A model generated the notes under the pieces. The model saw only the letters and a program-made list of their open reading frames with translations, was not told where the DNA came from and ran no database searches. From positions 124,001 to 188,000 of the forward strand of contig JAFQEA010000008.1 of the NCBI GenBank assembly GCA_017399185.1: 64,000 nt of DNA, written 5' to 3'. A program made the translations under genes and the position numbers. Positions 34,207 through 42,501 of this stretch are shown here, piece by piece. The DNA comes from Clostridia bacterium (GTDB taxonomy: Bacteria; Bacillota; Clostridia; Christensenellales; Borkfalkiaceae). Position 1 is the stretch's first letter, and the number at the start of each line of letters is the position of its first letter.

Positions 34207-34259
34207 TCAACAATTGTTGATTTTTAATTGAACTAAAGTTTATTTTAAGTTGATATAAT
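34207..34259 (+). promoter_or_regulatory. Perfect palindrome and promoter upstream of fakB-like gene
   Basis: TCAACAATTGTTGA (34207-34220) is a perfect 14-base palindrome matching the one at the two-component promoter. TATAAT (34254-34259) lies about 34 bases downstream with a poor -35 (TTGAAC, 20-base spacer), which suits an activator bound at the palindrome. Confidence 0.6.
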
Positions 34260-34338
34260 AGCAACGCAAAATGTCGAATTATGTCTAAAAATAAATATTT
34301 TTAGCTTAACGTAAAAAGGAACAACCAAAGGGGTTATT

Positions 34339-35238
34339 ATGAAAAGAAAGGTTTTATGCACTTCAACGGGCTGCTTGGAATACGCGCCAGAAAGATACTT
34401 AAAGGACCACGATATCGGTATTATCCGCATACATATTTTATTTAAGGGCAAGGAATATCTTGAAGGTCAAGGTCTTGACCCTGTTGAGTTTTACAAGGAG
34501 CTTGAAACGTTAGAAGACGTTAAAAACAATCTACCTAAAACGGCTATGCCAACTTCCGCGGAAATCTGTGAGCATTTTGAAAAGGCGATTGCAGACGGCT
34601 ATGAAGAGCTTTTCGTTATCTGCATCAGCTCAAAAATGGGCGGCACTTATAACTTTATACGCTTAATGGCGGAAGATTTCAAGGACAGAATTAAAATCCA
34701 CGTTATCGATGCTAAAATCACCTGCTTTGGTGAAGGCTTGCTTGCGGTTAAGACGGCTGAAATGATTGAACAGAATATGCCAACCGAGCAGATTTTAAAG
34801 GAAATCAAGTGGATGCAGGACCATCAGGAATTTTTAGGTATTGACGGCAAGCTTGATTATCTTATTTACAACGGCAGGCTTAAGGGCGGCAAGGCGTTTA
34901 TGGGCAAAATGATTGGTATCTGCCCGGTTATACACTTTTCAAAGGACGGCGATTGTGAGCCACTTTGCAGCGTTGTTTCCCAAAAGAAGGCGCTCAATAA
35001 AACTTGCGAAATCCTTAAGGAAATCATTGGCGACAGAGAGACTAAAGACTATATTTTATTCCATATCTTTACGGGTACTTCAGTTATTGAAAAGCTTGAC
35101 GTTATCGAAAAGGCACACGGCATCAGCTGCAATCACGAGCCCGTTATTATGTCACCCGTCAGCGGCTGTCACAACGGCCCGTGGCTTGCAGGCTACGGCT
35201 TACTATTTTTACGCAGAGAAGACGAACCGCTTGAATAA
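34339..35238 (+). CDS. DegV family fatty-acid-binding protein (FakB-like)
   Basis: A 299-residue DegV-fold protein. The fatty-acid-binding fold is indicated by the N-terminal LCTSTGCLEYAPE segment (a variant of the usual TDS motif), KTAMPTSAEICEHFEKA (about 73-89), FVICISSKMGGTYN (about 95-108), and YNGRLKGGKAFMGKMIGICPVI (split here at about 175-196). FakB proteins present acyl chains to the kinase FakA, whose gene follows 43 bases later, so the pair should phosphorylate exogenous fatty acids. A palindrome shared with the neighbouring two-component operon suggests common control. Confidence 0.85.
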   Translation: MKRKVLCTSTGCLEYAPERYLKDHDIGIIRIHILFKGKEYLEGQGLDPVEFYKELETLEDVKNNLPKTAMPTSAEICEHFEKAIADGYEELFVICISSKMGGTYNFIRLMAEDFKDRIKIHVIDAKITCFGEGLLAVKTAEMIEQNMPTEQILKEIKWMQDHQEFLGIDGKLDYLIYNGRLKGGKAFMGKMIGICPVIHFSKDGDCEPLCSVVSQKKALNKTCEILKEIIGDRETKDYILFHIFTGTSVIEKLDVIEKAHGISCNHEPVIMSPVSGCHNGPWLAGYGLLFLRREDEPLE

Positions 35239-35281
35239 TCAATTTATTTAATTAACTGTGTTAATTAATTCGGAGCTTAAA

Positions 35282-37006
35282 ATGGAAAATACAATCACAG
35301 GCTTGCAGTTTATCGCCATGATAAAATCAGGCGCTGCAAACTTAAAAAAACACGTAAAAGAAGTTAACGATTTAAACGTTTTCCCCGTTCCCGACGGCGA
35401 CACGGGCGAAAATATGCTGCTTACATTAAACGGCGGGCTTAAAGAGCTTTTAAAGCTTGACACCGCTGCCGCACCAACGCTTGAAGTGGCTTCAGCAGCC
35501 CTTGCAAACGGTATGCTTTTGGGTGCGCGCGGGAACTCCGGCGTAATATTTTCACAGCTTTTTGCAGGGCTTAAAAAGGGGCTTCAGAATAAAACTACGG
35601 CTGACGTTAATGATTTGATTGAAGCCTTTTCACACGCGGTTGAAAGGGCGTATGCCGCAGTTTCAAACCCTGTAGAAGGCACAATTTTGACCGTTGCGCG
35701 TGAATCTTTTGAAGGGGCAAAGGCTTATCTTGGTAAGGACGTAGCCCTTGTTGATTTTTTCAAAGCAATCCTGATTGCGTGCAAAAAATCGCTTGATAAT
35801 ACAATCAATCTTTTACCTGCGTTAAAGGAAGCAGGTGTAATTGATAGCGGCGGCGCAGGGCTTTACTACTTTATGCAAGGCGCGGCAAGCGTTATTTTTG
35901 GCGAAGAAACAAATTTTGAGGTTGAAAAGGAGCTTGCTTTAACCCTTGATACGGAAAAACCCGCTAACGAACTTGATTTTTCCAAGTTCACAAAAGACAG
36001 TGTTATGGAATACGGCTATTGCACAGAATGCTTGCTTCAGCTGCAAACTGCTAAAACCGACGTTGAAGCCTTCAGCGAGCAGGTTATCGTTGATTATTTA
36101 AAAACGATAGGCGATTCAATCGTTGCATTTAAAACCGAAACCATAATCAAATTACACGTTCATACCTTAACACCGCATAAGGTGCTTGAATTCTGTCAGC
36201 AATTTGGTGAATTTTTAACCATCAAGATTGAAAACATGACGCTTCAGCACAACGGTTTAGGTAATGACGAAGCTGAAAATGAAACCACCGTTGGTTACGA
36301 TGCCCAAGCAGTATCTAGCCAATCCATAGATCAATCTTCCCCCGAAAAAAGATTTGCCCTGGTTACCGTGGCACAAGGTAAAGGCTTAACAGAAGTCTTT
36401 AAGGATCTCGGTGCGGACGTCGTAATCAACGGTGGCCAAACTAACAATCCGTCCGTTGAAGACTTTTTGGCGGCATTTGATAAGTGTAACGCACAAGAAA
36501 TTTTCGTTTTACCTAATAACTCAAATATTATTATGGCGGCGGAAAACGCAATATCTATCTATAAGGGTAAAGCGCACCTTATCAAAACAAAAAACATTGG
36601 TCAAGCGTATTCGATACTTTCAAGCCTTGATTATTCGTGTGATGACGGTCAAGCTATCGCAGAGCAAATGCGTGAAAGTTTAGATGATACGATCACCGCG
36701 TCAATAACGACTGCCGTCCGTGATGCAAGCCTTAACGGCGTTGAAATCAAGCAAGGCAATTTTATAGGCTTTACCGATAAGACAATGCTTTATTCAAGCG
36801 CTGACAAGCTTGATACCTTAAAGGGGGTTTTATCAAAGCTTGATTTACAAGATAAATACTTCCTTATTGCCGTTTACGGCCAAAGTATAACGGCTGAAGA
36901 AAAGGCAAAAACCCGCCAAATGATTGAAGATAGTTACGAAGATTTAGAGTTTTATGAAATCAACGGCGGTCAAGACGTTTACGACTATATCTTGATTATC
37001 GAATAA
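35282..37006 (+). CDS. DAK2-domain fatty acid kinase FakA-like (YloV)
   Basis: A 574-residue protein with an N-terminal Dak2 ATP-binding domain: LNVFPVPDGDTGENML (about 33-48) supplies the Mg-binding aspartates, followed by GARGNSGVI (about 81) and the DSGGAGLYYF segment (about 190). The C-terminal half is the DegV-interacting part. FakA phosphorylates fatty acids bound to FakB. ATG at 35282 is used because CGGAGC precedes it; an upstream in-frame GTG at 35258 lacks a site. The neighbouring FakB-like gene supports the role. Confidence 0.88.
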   Translation: MENTITGLQFIAMIKSGAANLKKHVKEVNDLNVFPVPDGDTGENMLLTLNGGLKELLKLDTAAAPTLEVASAALANGMLLGARGNSGVIFSQLFAGLKKGLQNKTTADVNDLIEAFSHAVERAYAAVSNPVEGTILTVARESFEGAKAYLGKDVALVDFFKAILIACKKSLDNTINLLPALKEAGVIDSGGAGLYYFMQGAASVIFGEETNFEVEKELALTLDTEKPANELDFSKFTKDSVMEYGYCTECLLQLQTAKTDVEAFSEQVIVDYLKTIGDSIVAFKTETIIKLHVHTLTPHKVLEFCQQFGEFLTIKIENMTLQHNGLGNDEAENETTVGYDAQAVSSQSIDQSSPEKRFALVTVAQGKGLTEVFKDLGADVVINGGQTNNPSVEDFLAAFDKCNAQEIFVLPNNSNIIMAAENAISIYKGKAHLIKTKNIGQAYSILSSLDYSCDDGQAIAEQMRESLDDTITASITTAVRDASLNGVEIKQGNFIGFTDKTMLYSSADKLDTLKGVLSKLDLQDKYFLIAVYGQSITAEEKAKTRQMIEDSYEDLEFYEINGGQDVYDYILIIE

Positions 37007-37010
37007 TCTT

Positions 37011-37040
37011 AAAAGTCGGTCTATAAGTCGATTAAATGAC
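37011..37040 (+). repeat. Dispersed repeat copy 8
   Basis: Forward copy reading AAAAGTCGGTCTATAAGTCG then ATTAAATGAC, four bases after the fakA stop. AAAAGTC and GACTGTTTT at its ends can pair. Confidence 0.8.
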
Positions 37041-37087
37041 TGTTTTTGGTTTTAAAATACATATTTTATACAAATAAAACAATGCGC

Positions 37088-37127
37088 GTAAGCCGTTTGA
37101 AGCTAAAAAGCTTTAAGCGGCTTTTAC
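37088..37127 (+). terminator. Terminator downstream of fakA
   Basis: GTAAGCCG and CGGCTTTTAC arms with an inner AAGCT/AGCTT stem, followed by T-rich sequence. Confidence 0.75.
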
Positions 37128-37189
37128 TCATTTTACACGTTAATCAAGTTAATTTATTAATTAATTATTATAAAATTATCTTTAAAAGA

Positions 37190-37218
37190 TTGTAAAAACC
37201 TTTAAAATATGCTAAAAT
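37190..37218 (+). promoter_or_regulatory. Predicted promoter of nth
   Basis: TTGTAA (37190-37195), a 17-base spacer and TAAAAT (37213-37218), 26 bases before the nth start. Confidence 0.6.
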
Positions 37219-37243
37219 AATAACTCAAGTTTAAGGGTGAATT

Positions 37244-37888
37244 ATGAATAAGCAAAAATGTGCTGACGTTATTAATATTTTGGCTGCAACCTACCCAAAT
37301 GCGGATACGGAGCTTAATTTTACCACTAATTATGAGCTTTTAGTTGCAGTTATGCTTTCCGCACAATGCACCGATAAGCGTGTCAACCTTGTCACGGCGG
37401 AGCTTTTTAAGGAGTACAACACGCCTGAAAAAATGCTTACGCTTTCGAGCGGTGAGCTTGAGCAAAAGATAAAATCGTGTGGTTTATACCGCTCAAAGGC
37501 GGCGCATATTTTATCGGCAAGCAAAGATATTTTAGATAGGTTTAATGGTCAGATACCTTCAACGGTTAAGGATTTGCAAACCTTGGCAGGTGTCGGTAGA
37601 AAGACTGCAAACGTTGTCTTTGCCGTCGGCTTTGGCGGCGATGCTATTGCCGTTGATACACACGTTTTCAGGGTTTCAAACAGAATCGGTCTTGCAAACG
37701 CTAAAAACCCGCTTGAAACAGAAAAGGCACTTAATCGGCTTATAGACCAACATTTGTGGGGTAAAGCACACCATTATTTAATTCACCACGGCAGGAATTT
37801 ATGTTCCGCACGTAGTCCAAAATGTGATATTTGCCCGTTGGCAGATATTTGTAAATACAATAAAGCGCAACAAAAGCTAAAGCGCTAA
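37244..37888 (+). CDS. nth: Endonuclease III
   Basis: Nth is a base-excision repair glycosylase/AP lyase for oxidised pyrimidines. The 214-residue protein shows the helix-hairpin-helix LQTLAGVGRKTANVVF with the catalytic Lys (about 121), the catalytic Asp in AVDTHVFRVSNRIGL (about 139) and the C-terminal iron-sulfur cluster CSARSPKCDICPLADIC (about 187-203) with the Cys-x6-Cys-x2-Cys-x5-Cys spacing. Start ATG follows AAGGGTGA. obgE follows after 14 bases, likely in the same transcript. Confidence 0.95.
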   Translation: MNKQKCADVINILAATYPNADTELNFTTNYELLVAVMLSAQCTDKRVNLVTAELFKEYNTPEKMLTLSSGELEQKIKSCGLYRSKAAHILSASKDILDRFNGQIPSTVKDLQTLAGVGRKTANVVFAVGFGGDAIAVDTHVFRVSNRIGLANAKNPLETEKALNRLIDQHLWGKAHHYLIHHGRNLCSARSPKCDICPLADICKYNKAQQKLKR

Positions 37889-37902
37889 TTAAGGGGTAAA
37901 AT

Positions 37903-39168
37903 ATGTTTGTTGATAAAGAGCATATAATTGTTAAGGCGGGTAACGGTGGCGACGGCGCTACTTCGTTTATCCACTATAAAGGCGTAACCAACGGCGGCCC
38001 TGACGGCGGCGACGGCGGTGACGGCGGTAGCATTTATTTTATTGGCGATAAGCGTAAATCAAGCCTTATCGACTTTTACTATAAAAGAAAATATTTTGCT
38101 GAAAACGGCAGTAAGGGCGGTCCTAAAAAATGCTACGGCAAAAGCGGCGAAGATTTAGTTATCCCCGTACCGCTTGGTACTGTTATCAGGGATAAGCAAA
38201 CGGGCAATATCGTTTGCGATATTTTTTACGACGGCGAAAAGAAACTTGTCTTACAAGGCGGCACGGGCGGTAAGGGTAACGTTAAGTTTTGTACTGCAAC
38301 ACGTCATGCGCCCCACTTTGCGCAAAAGGGCGTCCAGACCGAGCCTGTAAGGCTTGTTTTAGAGCTTAAAACCATTGCTGACGTTGGTCTTTTAGGCTTC
38401 CCAAGCGTGGGTAAGTCAACACTTTTATCTAAAATTTCAGGCGCTAAACCAAAGATTGCTGCGTATCACTTTACAACGCTCTCACCAAACCTTGGTGTGG
38501 TAAGACACTATGACGACAGCTTTGTCGTTGCCGATATCCCGGGGCTTATTGAAGGCGCTGCACAAGGCGCAGGGCTTGGTCACGAATTCTTACGCCACAT
38601 TGAAAGAACGCGCATGCTTATCCATATCGTTGATATTTCAGGCGTGGAAGGCCGCGACCCAATCGACGACTTTATTAAGCTTAATAAAGAGCTTGAAGAA
38701 TACGATATTAACGTTGCTAACCTAAAGCAAATCGTCGTTGCAAACAAAATGGACATTGACGGCGCGGAAGAAAACCTTAAAGCGTTCAAGAAAAAATTCG
38801 GTAAAAAGTATAAAATCTTCCCGATAACCGCGCTAAACAGCCAAGGCATTGAGGAAATGCTTGACGAAGTTTACCAAACCTTAAAGACCTTGCCACCTGT
38901 TCAGCCTATTGAATACGAAGAATTCAAGTATGAAAGAAAGGATGAATCACAATTTGATATCGTCAGGGATGATGACGGCGCTTACGTTGTGGTTGGTCCG
39001 CTTGTTGACCTTCTTTGCCGTAACGTTGTTTTGGACGACGTTGACTCACTTGCCTACATGCAAAAAACCTTGCGTAACCGCGGCGTATTCAAGGCGCTCA
39101 AAAAGCTGGGCATTAAAGACGGCGATACCGTTGTTATCGGCGAAGTTGAATTTGATTACCTTGACTAA
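37903..39168 (+). CDS. obgE: GTPase ObgE/CgtA
   Basis: Obg is an essential ribosome-assembly GTPase, also tied to stringent response and, in Bacillus, sporulation. The 421-residue protein has the Gly-rich Obg fold (GGDGGDGGSIYF, about 35-46), G1 GFPSVGKSTLLS (about 165-176), G3 DIPGLIEGA (about 211), G4 NKMD (about 280) and a C-terminal OCT domain. Start follows AAGGGGTAAA. The next gene is yhbY, another ribosome-assembly factor, making a small operon with nth. Confidence 0.96.
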   Translation: MFVDKEHIIVKAGNGGDGATSFIHYKGVTNGGPDGGDGGDGGSIYFIGDKRKSSLIDFYYKRKYFAENGSKGGPKKCYGKSGEDLVIPVPLGTVIRDKQTGNIVCDIFYDGEKKLVLQGGTGGKGNVKFCTATRHAPHFAQKGVQTEPVRLVLELKTIADVGLLGFPSVGKSTLLSKISGAKPKIAAYHFTTLSPNLGVVRHYDDSFVVADIPGLIEGAAQGAGLGHEFLRHIERTRMLIHIVDISGVEGRDPIDDFIKLNKELEEYDINVANLKQIVVANKMDIDGAEENLKAFKKKFGKKYKIFPITALNSQGIEEMLDEVYQTLKTLPPVQPIEYEEFKYERKDESQFDIVRDDDGAYVVVGPLVDLLCRNVVLDDVDSLAYMQKTLRNRGVFKALKKLGIKDGDTVVIGEVEFDYLD

Positions 39169-39193
39169 TACTTAAGCTATTTTGGAGAATATT

Positions 39194-39493
39194 ATGGAAA
39201 ATTTCACGTCAAAGCAAAGAAGCAATTTAAGAAGCATTGCTCAAAATATTTCACCTATCACTCAAATCGGTAAGGGCGGCGTAAGCCAAGGTCTGATTGA
39301 TACCGTTGATAAAGCACTTTCCGCGCGTGAGCTTGTTAAGCTTTCGGTTTTGGATAACACCACGGAAGACGCGCACGATTTAGCAAATGAAATCGCTGCA
39401 GCAACAGACTCAACTGTTGTTTGCGTTATCGGCAGAAAGATTGTTTTATACCGCTACTCAACCAAAAAGGGTGTTGAGCATATCGAATATTAA
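39194..39493 (+). CDS. yhbY: YhbY/CRM-domain RNA-binding protein
   Basis: A 99-residue CRM-domain protein associated with pre-50S ribosomes. The RNA-binding motif is GKGGVSQGLIDTVDKALSAR (about residues 28-47), and the C-terminal strand ends VCVIGRKIVLYR. ATG at 39194 lies 7 bases after TGGAG; an in-frame TTG at 39182 overlaps that site and is unlikely. Obg-YhbY adjacency is common in Firmicutes. Confidence 0.92.
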   Translation: MENFTSKQRSNLRSIAQNISPITQIGKGGVSQGLIDTVDKALSARELVKLSVLDNTTEDAHDLANEIAAATDSTVVCVIGRKIVLYRYSTKKGVEHIEY

Positions 39494-39505
39494 TTAACAA
39501 ATAAA

Positions 39506-39547
39506 ATCGCCCTAAAGGCCGTTAACCGACCTATAGGGCGACTTTTT
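39506..39547. terminator. Bidirectional terminator formed by dispersed repeat copy 9 (reverse)
   Basis: TCGCCCTAAAGG and CCTATAGGGCGA form a near-perfect stem around CCGTTAACCG, with T residues after the right arm and A residues before the left. The right half is the repeat in reverse (CCGACCTATAGGGCGACTTTT). It separates convergent yhbY and the ECF gene. Confidence 0.85.
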
Positions 39548-39566
39548 GTATGTTTAACGTTTAGCT

Positions 39567-40259
39567 TTAATTGTTTTTACGTGGAAAGATTTTATTTATT
39601 ATCGGGTACAGTAGTATTGAAAGCGGGGTATTGATAACAAACGCCGTGATAAGGGTTGGTATTATCCTATATGAAACGTAAGATATAAGCGTTGGGTACT
39701 TCGTGCTTATGCTTGAATACATAAAATAGGTTGCCGACGTATTTAAAAATAGAGAACAAACGATAAAGCCGATTACGTAGCTGATAACCGTATTCAATAT
39801 AAAATGCTTTCTAAAGTAACCGAAAATCACGCCAGGGATAAACCCCCATAGACTTGAAGCAATAGCAATGATTGGATTGTAAGGGCCCTGTGGGGCAATA
39901 ATGCCTGCAATTAAATCGCCTAAAAACCCAACTGTAAATCCACCGCCCGGACCTAAAACAAGCCCTGCAATAAAGGATACTGTCGGCACAAAGGAAAACT
40001 TCCATAAATCAGGGCCAGAAGCACCCACGTTTGCAATAAAAGCAAGCGCAACCAGCATTGCAGTTACGGCAATTTTTTTCGAGCCTTCAAGCTTTACGGT
40101 GTGCTTTGGTGGGTACAAAACGCACAACAAAACGACAAGCCCGATTATCCCAAAAAGCACTAAATAATAGTACCACTCTGTAACGATATTAGCGAAAATT
40201 TCAAGTATACTGAACGCGCCGATTTTGTTTGCTAAAAATAAATTAAAATTGTTAATCAT
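39567..40259 (-). CDS. ECF transporter S component, folate type
   Basis: A 230-residue protein of about six membrane helices, with a first helix at residues 27-47. The RKIAVTAMLVALAF-like start (here KIAVTAMLVALAFIAN, about 59-74), FSFVPTVSFIAGLVLGPGGGFTVGFLGDLIAG and GFIPGVIFGYFRKH are the pattern of folate-family S components. Such proteins bind vitamin and use an energy-coupling ATPase module encoded elsewhere. Substrate is supported by the THF riboswitch immediately upstream. ATG at 40259 is chosen because longer in-frame translation would run through the riboswitch; AGGTGG precedes it. Confidence 0.85.
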   Translation of the reverse strand: MINNFNLFLANKIGAFSILEIFANIVTEWYYYLVLFGIIGLVVLLCVLYPPKHTVKLEGSKKIAVTAMLVALAFIANVGASGPDLWKFSFVPTVSFIAGLVLGPGGGFTVGFLGDLIAGIIAPQGPYNPIIAIASSLWGFIPGVIFGYFRKHFILNTVISYVIGFIVCSLFLNTSATYFMYSSISTKYPTLISYVSYRIIPTLITAFVINTPLSILLYPIINKIFPRKNN

Positions 40260-40281
40260 AAACCACCTGAATGGTCCGAAA

Positions 40282-40309
40282 CAAAAAAGCCTATGCAAAA
40301 AGCAAAGGC
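40282..40309 (-). terminator. Expression-platform terminator of THF riboswitch
   Basis: On the minus strand GCCTTTGC and GCATAGGC pair around TTTTT and are followed by TTTTTTG. It lies between the THF aptamer and the folT-like start codon, so ligand binding could promote premature termination. Confidence 0.75.
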
Positions 40310-40341
40310 CGTAAAAGGGTAACCCCAAATTTGCAACGGAC

Positions 40342-40421
40342 GCGGAAGAGCATCGCAAGGCACAAGGCCCTTTCGTTTGCATACAACATCCCGTTATGCA
40401 ACACTTAACGCACGCTTCCTA
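40342..40421 (-). promoter_or_regulatory. Tetrahydrofolate (THF) riboswitch
   Basis: The minus strand reads GGAAGC, GCGTTAAGTG, a GCATAAC stem half, GGGATG, its partner TATGCAA, ACGAA, a AGGGC-CTTGT-GCCTT hairpin, GCGATGC and finally CTCTTCC, which closes the first stem. The conserved GCGTTAAGTG, GGGATG and ACGAA blocks are the THF-I aptamer core. It precedes a folate-type ECF S component, the most common target of this class. Confidence 0.85.
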
Positions 40422-40439
40422 CTTTGCATTAATGTCTAT

Positions 40440-40468
40440 ATTATATACACCGCAGGGTATCGTGTCAA
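40440..40468 (-). promoter_or_regulatory. Consensus promoter of the riboswitch transcript
   Basis: On the minus strand TTGACA (40468-40463), a 17-base spacer and TATAAT (40445-40440). Transcription would start about 12 bases before the THF aptamer; the promoter lies just after the spoVB-like stop codon. Confidence 0.85.
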
Positions 40469-40477
40469 GCAAAAGCC

Positions 40478-41944
40478 TTAAGTTAACATTTTTTTAGGGC
40501 TAAAAATACCAAAGACCCACGTCAGGGCGGTGTTAAACACGGTAAGAACCACACCCATCACCACGATAAAGAAAAATGGTGAAAGTCTGCCATCTAAAAG
40601 CCTTGATAAAACGCTGCCGACAGCAAACGTTATAAGGGCTGTAAACGTAAACGCCGCTGCTTGTAAAGCGTACTGTTTTCCGCGGTGGGTGATTTTAGTT
40701 AGTGCCAATATGTTAAGCAGGGCTGAAATAACGTAATTTAAAAAATATCCCAAAACCAAAGAATAAATACCTAAAAATCTTGGTAAAAGCGTTACGCATA
40801 AAATCAAAATCGCCGCGCCGACTACAAAGTTTATAAGGGTTGCGTTTTCGCGGCTTAAGGAGTTTAGTACGCTGTTTGAAATCATTGTCAGGCTCATCGG
40901 TATCATGATAAATGCAGAGACGCTCAAATATATGCCTGCCGTCTGGCTTGAATACACAACCTGACCAATCTGCCGCCCAGCACACACGAACACGGGTACG
41001 ATAAGCGACGTTATCATGAGCGAATAACTAAAAGCAAGCTCAATCGAGCTTTTTAAACTATCAATGCGCCCCGTGTAAAAGCTTTCGGAAAGTCTTGGTA
41101 CGATAACAAGCGCGATAGAGCCTATCAAGGTTGACGGTATAAACAAAAGGGGCATTGCCATACCCGTCAGCTCGCCAAAGGCAGATAGCACCTGCTGGTT
41201 GCTGTTGCCAAGCGCAATAAGCCTTGCAGGTAATATAACCGCTATAACAGAGCTTATTGACGAAGTAAGCGTTCGCATCGCGGTTATCGGCGACGCGCTT
41301 TTTAAAAGCGGCTTTAGTTTGCTTTGCGGGTGAGTGAACTTACCGCCCTTTATTGCGAAAACCGTGCTTGATAAAACAAAAGAAACAACGTAAGATATCA
41401 TTACGCTTTTTGCCGCCATTTTGCCGCCTTCAAGCGGGCTTATCTTTGTGGCGCGGCTAACTAAAATAACGCCGACAAGGCACATTGCAATTTCTTCAAT
41501 AAGTTCTATAAGTGAATAGGTTAAAAAGTATTGGTTTCCCCAAAAAAAGCCGCGTATGACCGCGTAAATCGCAGTTATCACCACACCGGGCAGAATAATA
41601 AGCAGTAGGTCATAACACCTTGGGTCTGCAAAAATAAAGGAAAACACGTTGCGCCCAAAATATAAGATTGCAGTTATCGGCAGGCTTAATAAAAGGCTTG
41701 CAATAATGCCTGCCCAAACAACGTCAATTTCACCCTTTCTGTCTTTTTGGGCGCGTTCCTTTATCATAAGGCGTGATACCGTTATAGGTATTCCGCTTGC
41801 CGTAAGGGTAACCAGCACCCCCACGACCGACAAGGTTATCTGATAAACGCCAAGCATCTCGCTACCGAGGGTGCGTGATAAAAATATGCGATAAATAAAC
41901 CCAACAAAGCGTTCCACACAAGAAAATATTGTGACAAACGCCAC
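40478..41944 (-). CDS. SpoVB-like MATE/MOP-family flippase
   Basis: A 488-residue integral membrane protein with about 14 helices of the MOP superfamily. The N-terminus GFIYRIFLSRTLGSEMLGVYQ and SGIPITVSRLMIKE (about 15-65) are characteristic of SpoVB/YtgP lipid-II or polysaccharide flippases; in Bacillus SpoVB acts in spore cortex synthesis. The only canonical start nearby is GTG 41944 (behind AAGG 11 bases upstream). An in-frame ATT at 41965, directly behind GAGGTGA, would give a more typical MKKVVK N-terminus. A LysM-like gene is divergent. Confidence 0.88.
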   Translation of the reverse strand: MAFVTIFSCVERFVGFIYRIFLSRTLGSEMLGVYQITLSVVGVLVTLTASGIPITVSRLMIKERAQKDRKGEIDVVWAGIIASLLLSLPITAILYFGRNVFSFIFADPRCYDLLLIILPGVVITAIYAVIRGFFWGNQYFLTYSLIELIEEIAMCLVGVILVSRATKISPLEGGKMAAKSVMISYVVSFVLSSTVFAIKGGKFTHPQSKLKPLLKSASPITAMRTLTSSISSVIAVILPARLIALGNSNQQVLSAFGELTGMAMPLLFIPSTLIGSIALVIVPRLSESFYTGRIDSLKSSIELAFSYSLMITSLIVPVFVCAGRQIGQVVYSSQTAGIYLSVSAFIMIPMSLTMISNSVLNSLSRENATLINFVVGAAILILCVTLLPRFLGIYSLVLGYFLNYVISALLNILALTKITHRGKQYALQAAAFTFTALITFAVGSVLSRLLDGRLSPFFFIVVMGVVLTVFNTALTWVFGIFSPKKMLT

Positions 41945-42016
41945 GGTCTTAACTACCTTTTTAATAGTATCACCTCAAAAAGCATAAAATTTGTTTTGGT
42001 TTAATATATTCATTGT

Positions 42017-42304
42017 ATGAACGACTTATTAATTGCAGGCTGCGTTTTTGACCAATATCTTTATTTTGTAACCGACAAAACCTTATTTGATATTGCGCTT
42101 GAAACAGGTGTGTCCCCAACCAACATAATTAGTGATAACAACCTTAAAAGGTCGCCAAAGCGCGGGGACGTATTGCTAATTATCAAGCGCAAAAGCTTAA
42201 AAATGCTTTTACCCGAAGACTTTTCAAACAAGGATTATTTGGAAGAAATAAAGCAAAAAAACGCAAGTGATAGCTTACATGTTTTTCAGCTCGTCAATTA
42301 TTGA
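42017..42304 (+). CDS. Small LysM-domain protein
   Basis: A 95-residue protein without signal peptide. Residues about 17-57, YFVTDKTLFDIALETGVSPTNIIS to GDVLLII, have the LysM pattern: an opening Y-x-V, the D-T-L-x-x-I-A helix, and a closing G-D-x-L-x-I strand. LysM binds peptidoglycan-type glycans, but a single LysM at the N-terminus with no export signal is unusual; proteins of this type occur in sporulation coats (SafA/SpoVID-like). Divergent from the SpoVB-like gene. No clear ribosome-binding site. Confidence 0.6.
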   Translation: MNDLLIAGCVFDQYLYFVTDKTLFDIALETGVSPTNIISDNNLKRSPKRGDVLLIIKRKSLKMLLPEDFSNKDYLEEIKQKNASDSLHVFQLVNY

Positions 42305-42341
42305 CGGGGTGTGCTTTTTAGTTGCTGTATTTTGCAAAAAT

Positions 42342-42372
42342 TGTCGATAATCAACCTATAGAAGGACTTTTT
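42342..42372 (-). repeat. Dispersed repeat copy 10 (reverse)
   Basis: Reverse copy reading GTCGATAATCAACCTATAG then AAGGACTTTTTG, flanked by CAAAAATT and AATTTTTG, which pair across it. It lies about 40 bases after the LysM gene. Confidence 0.75.
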
Positions 42373-42447
42373 GTAATTTTTGTCATTTATTTGACTAAAT
42401 TTTTCCAAAATTTTACTTACTCACCAAATCTTTGGCGGTATATTTTG

Positions 42448-42476
42448 TTGTCAAAGATTTTTTATTGTGCTACAAT
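42448..42476 (+). promoter_or_regulatory. Predicted promoter of HAD hydrolase gene
   Basis: TTGTCA (42448-42453), a 17-base spacer and TACAAT (42471-42476), 25 bases before the ATG at 42502, which is preceded by CAGGTGA. Confidence 0.65.
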
Positions 42477-42501
42477 TTACAAAAAATTATCAGGTGATAA
42501 T

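Noticed and set aside
40260..40382. Longer ECF protein starting at 40382
   Set aside because: The extra 41 codons run through the THF riboswitch and its terminator; the ATG at 40259 with AGGTGG is the better start.
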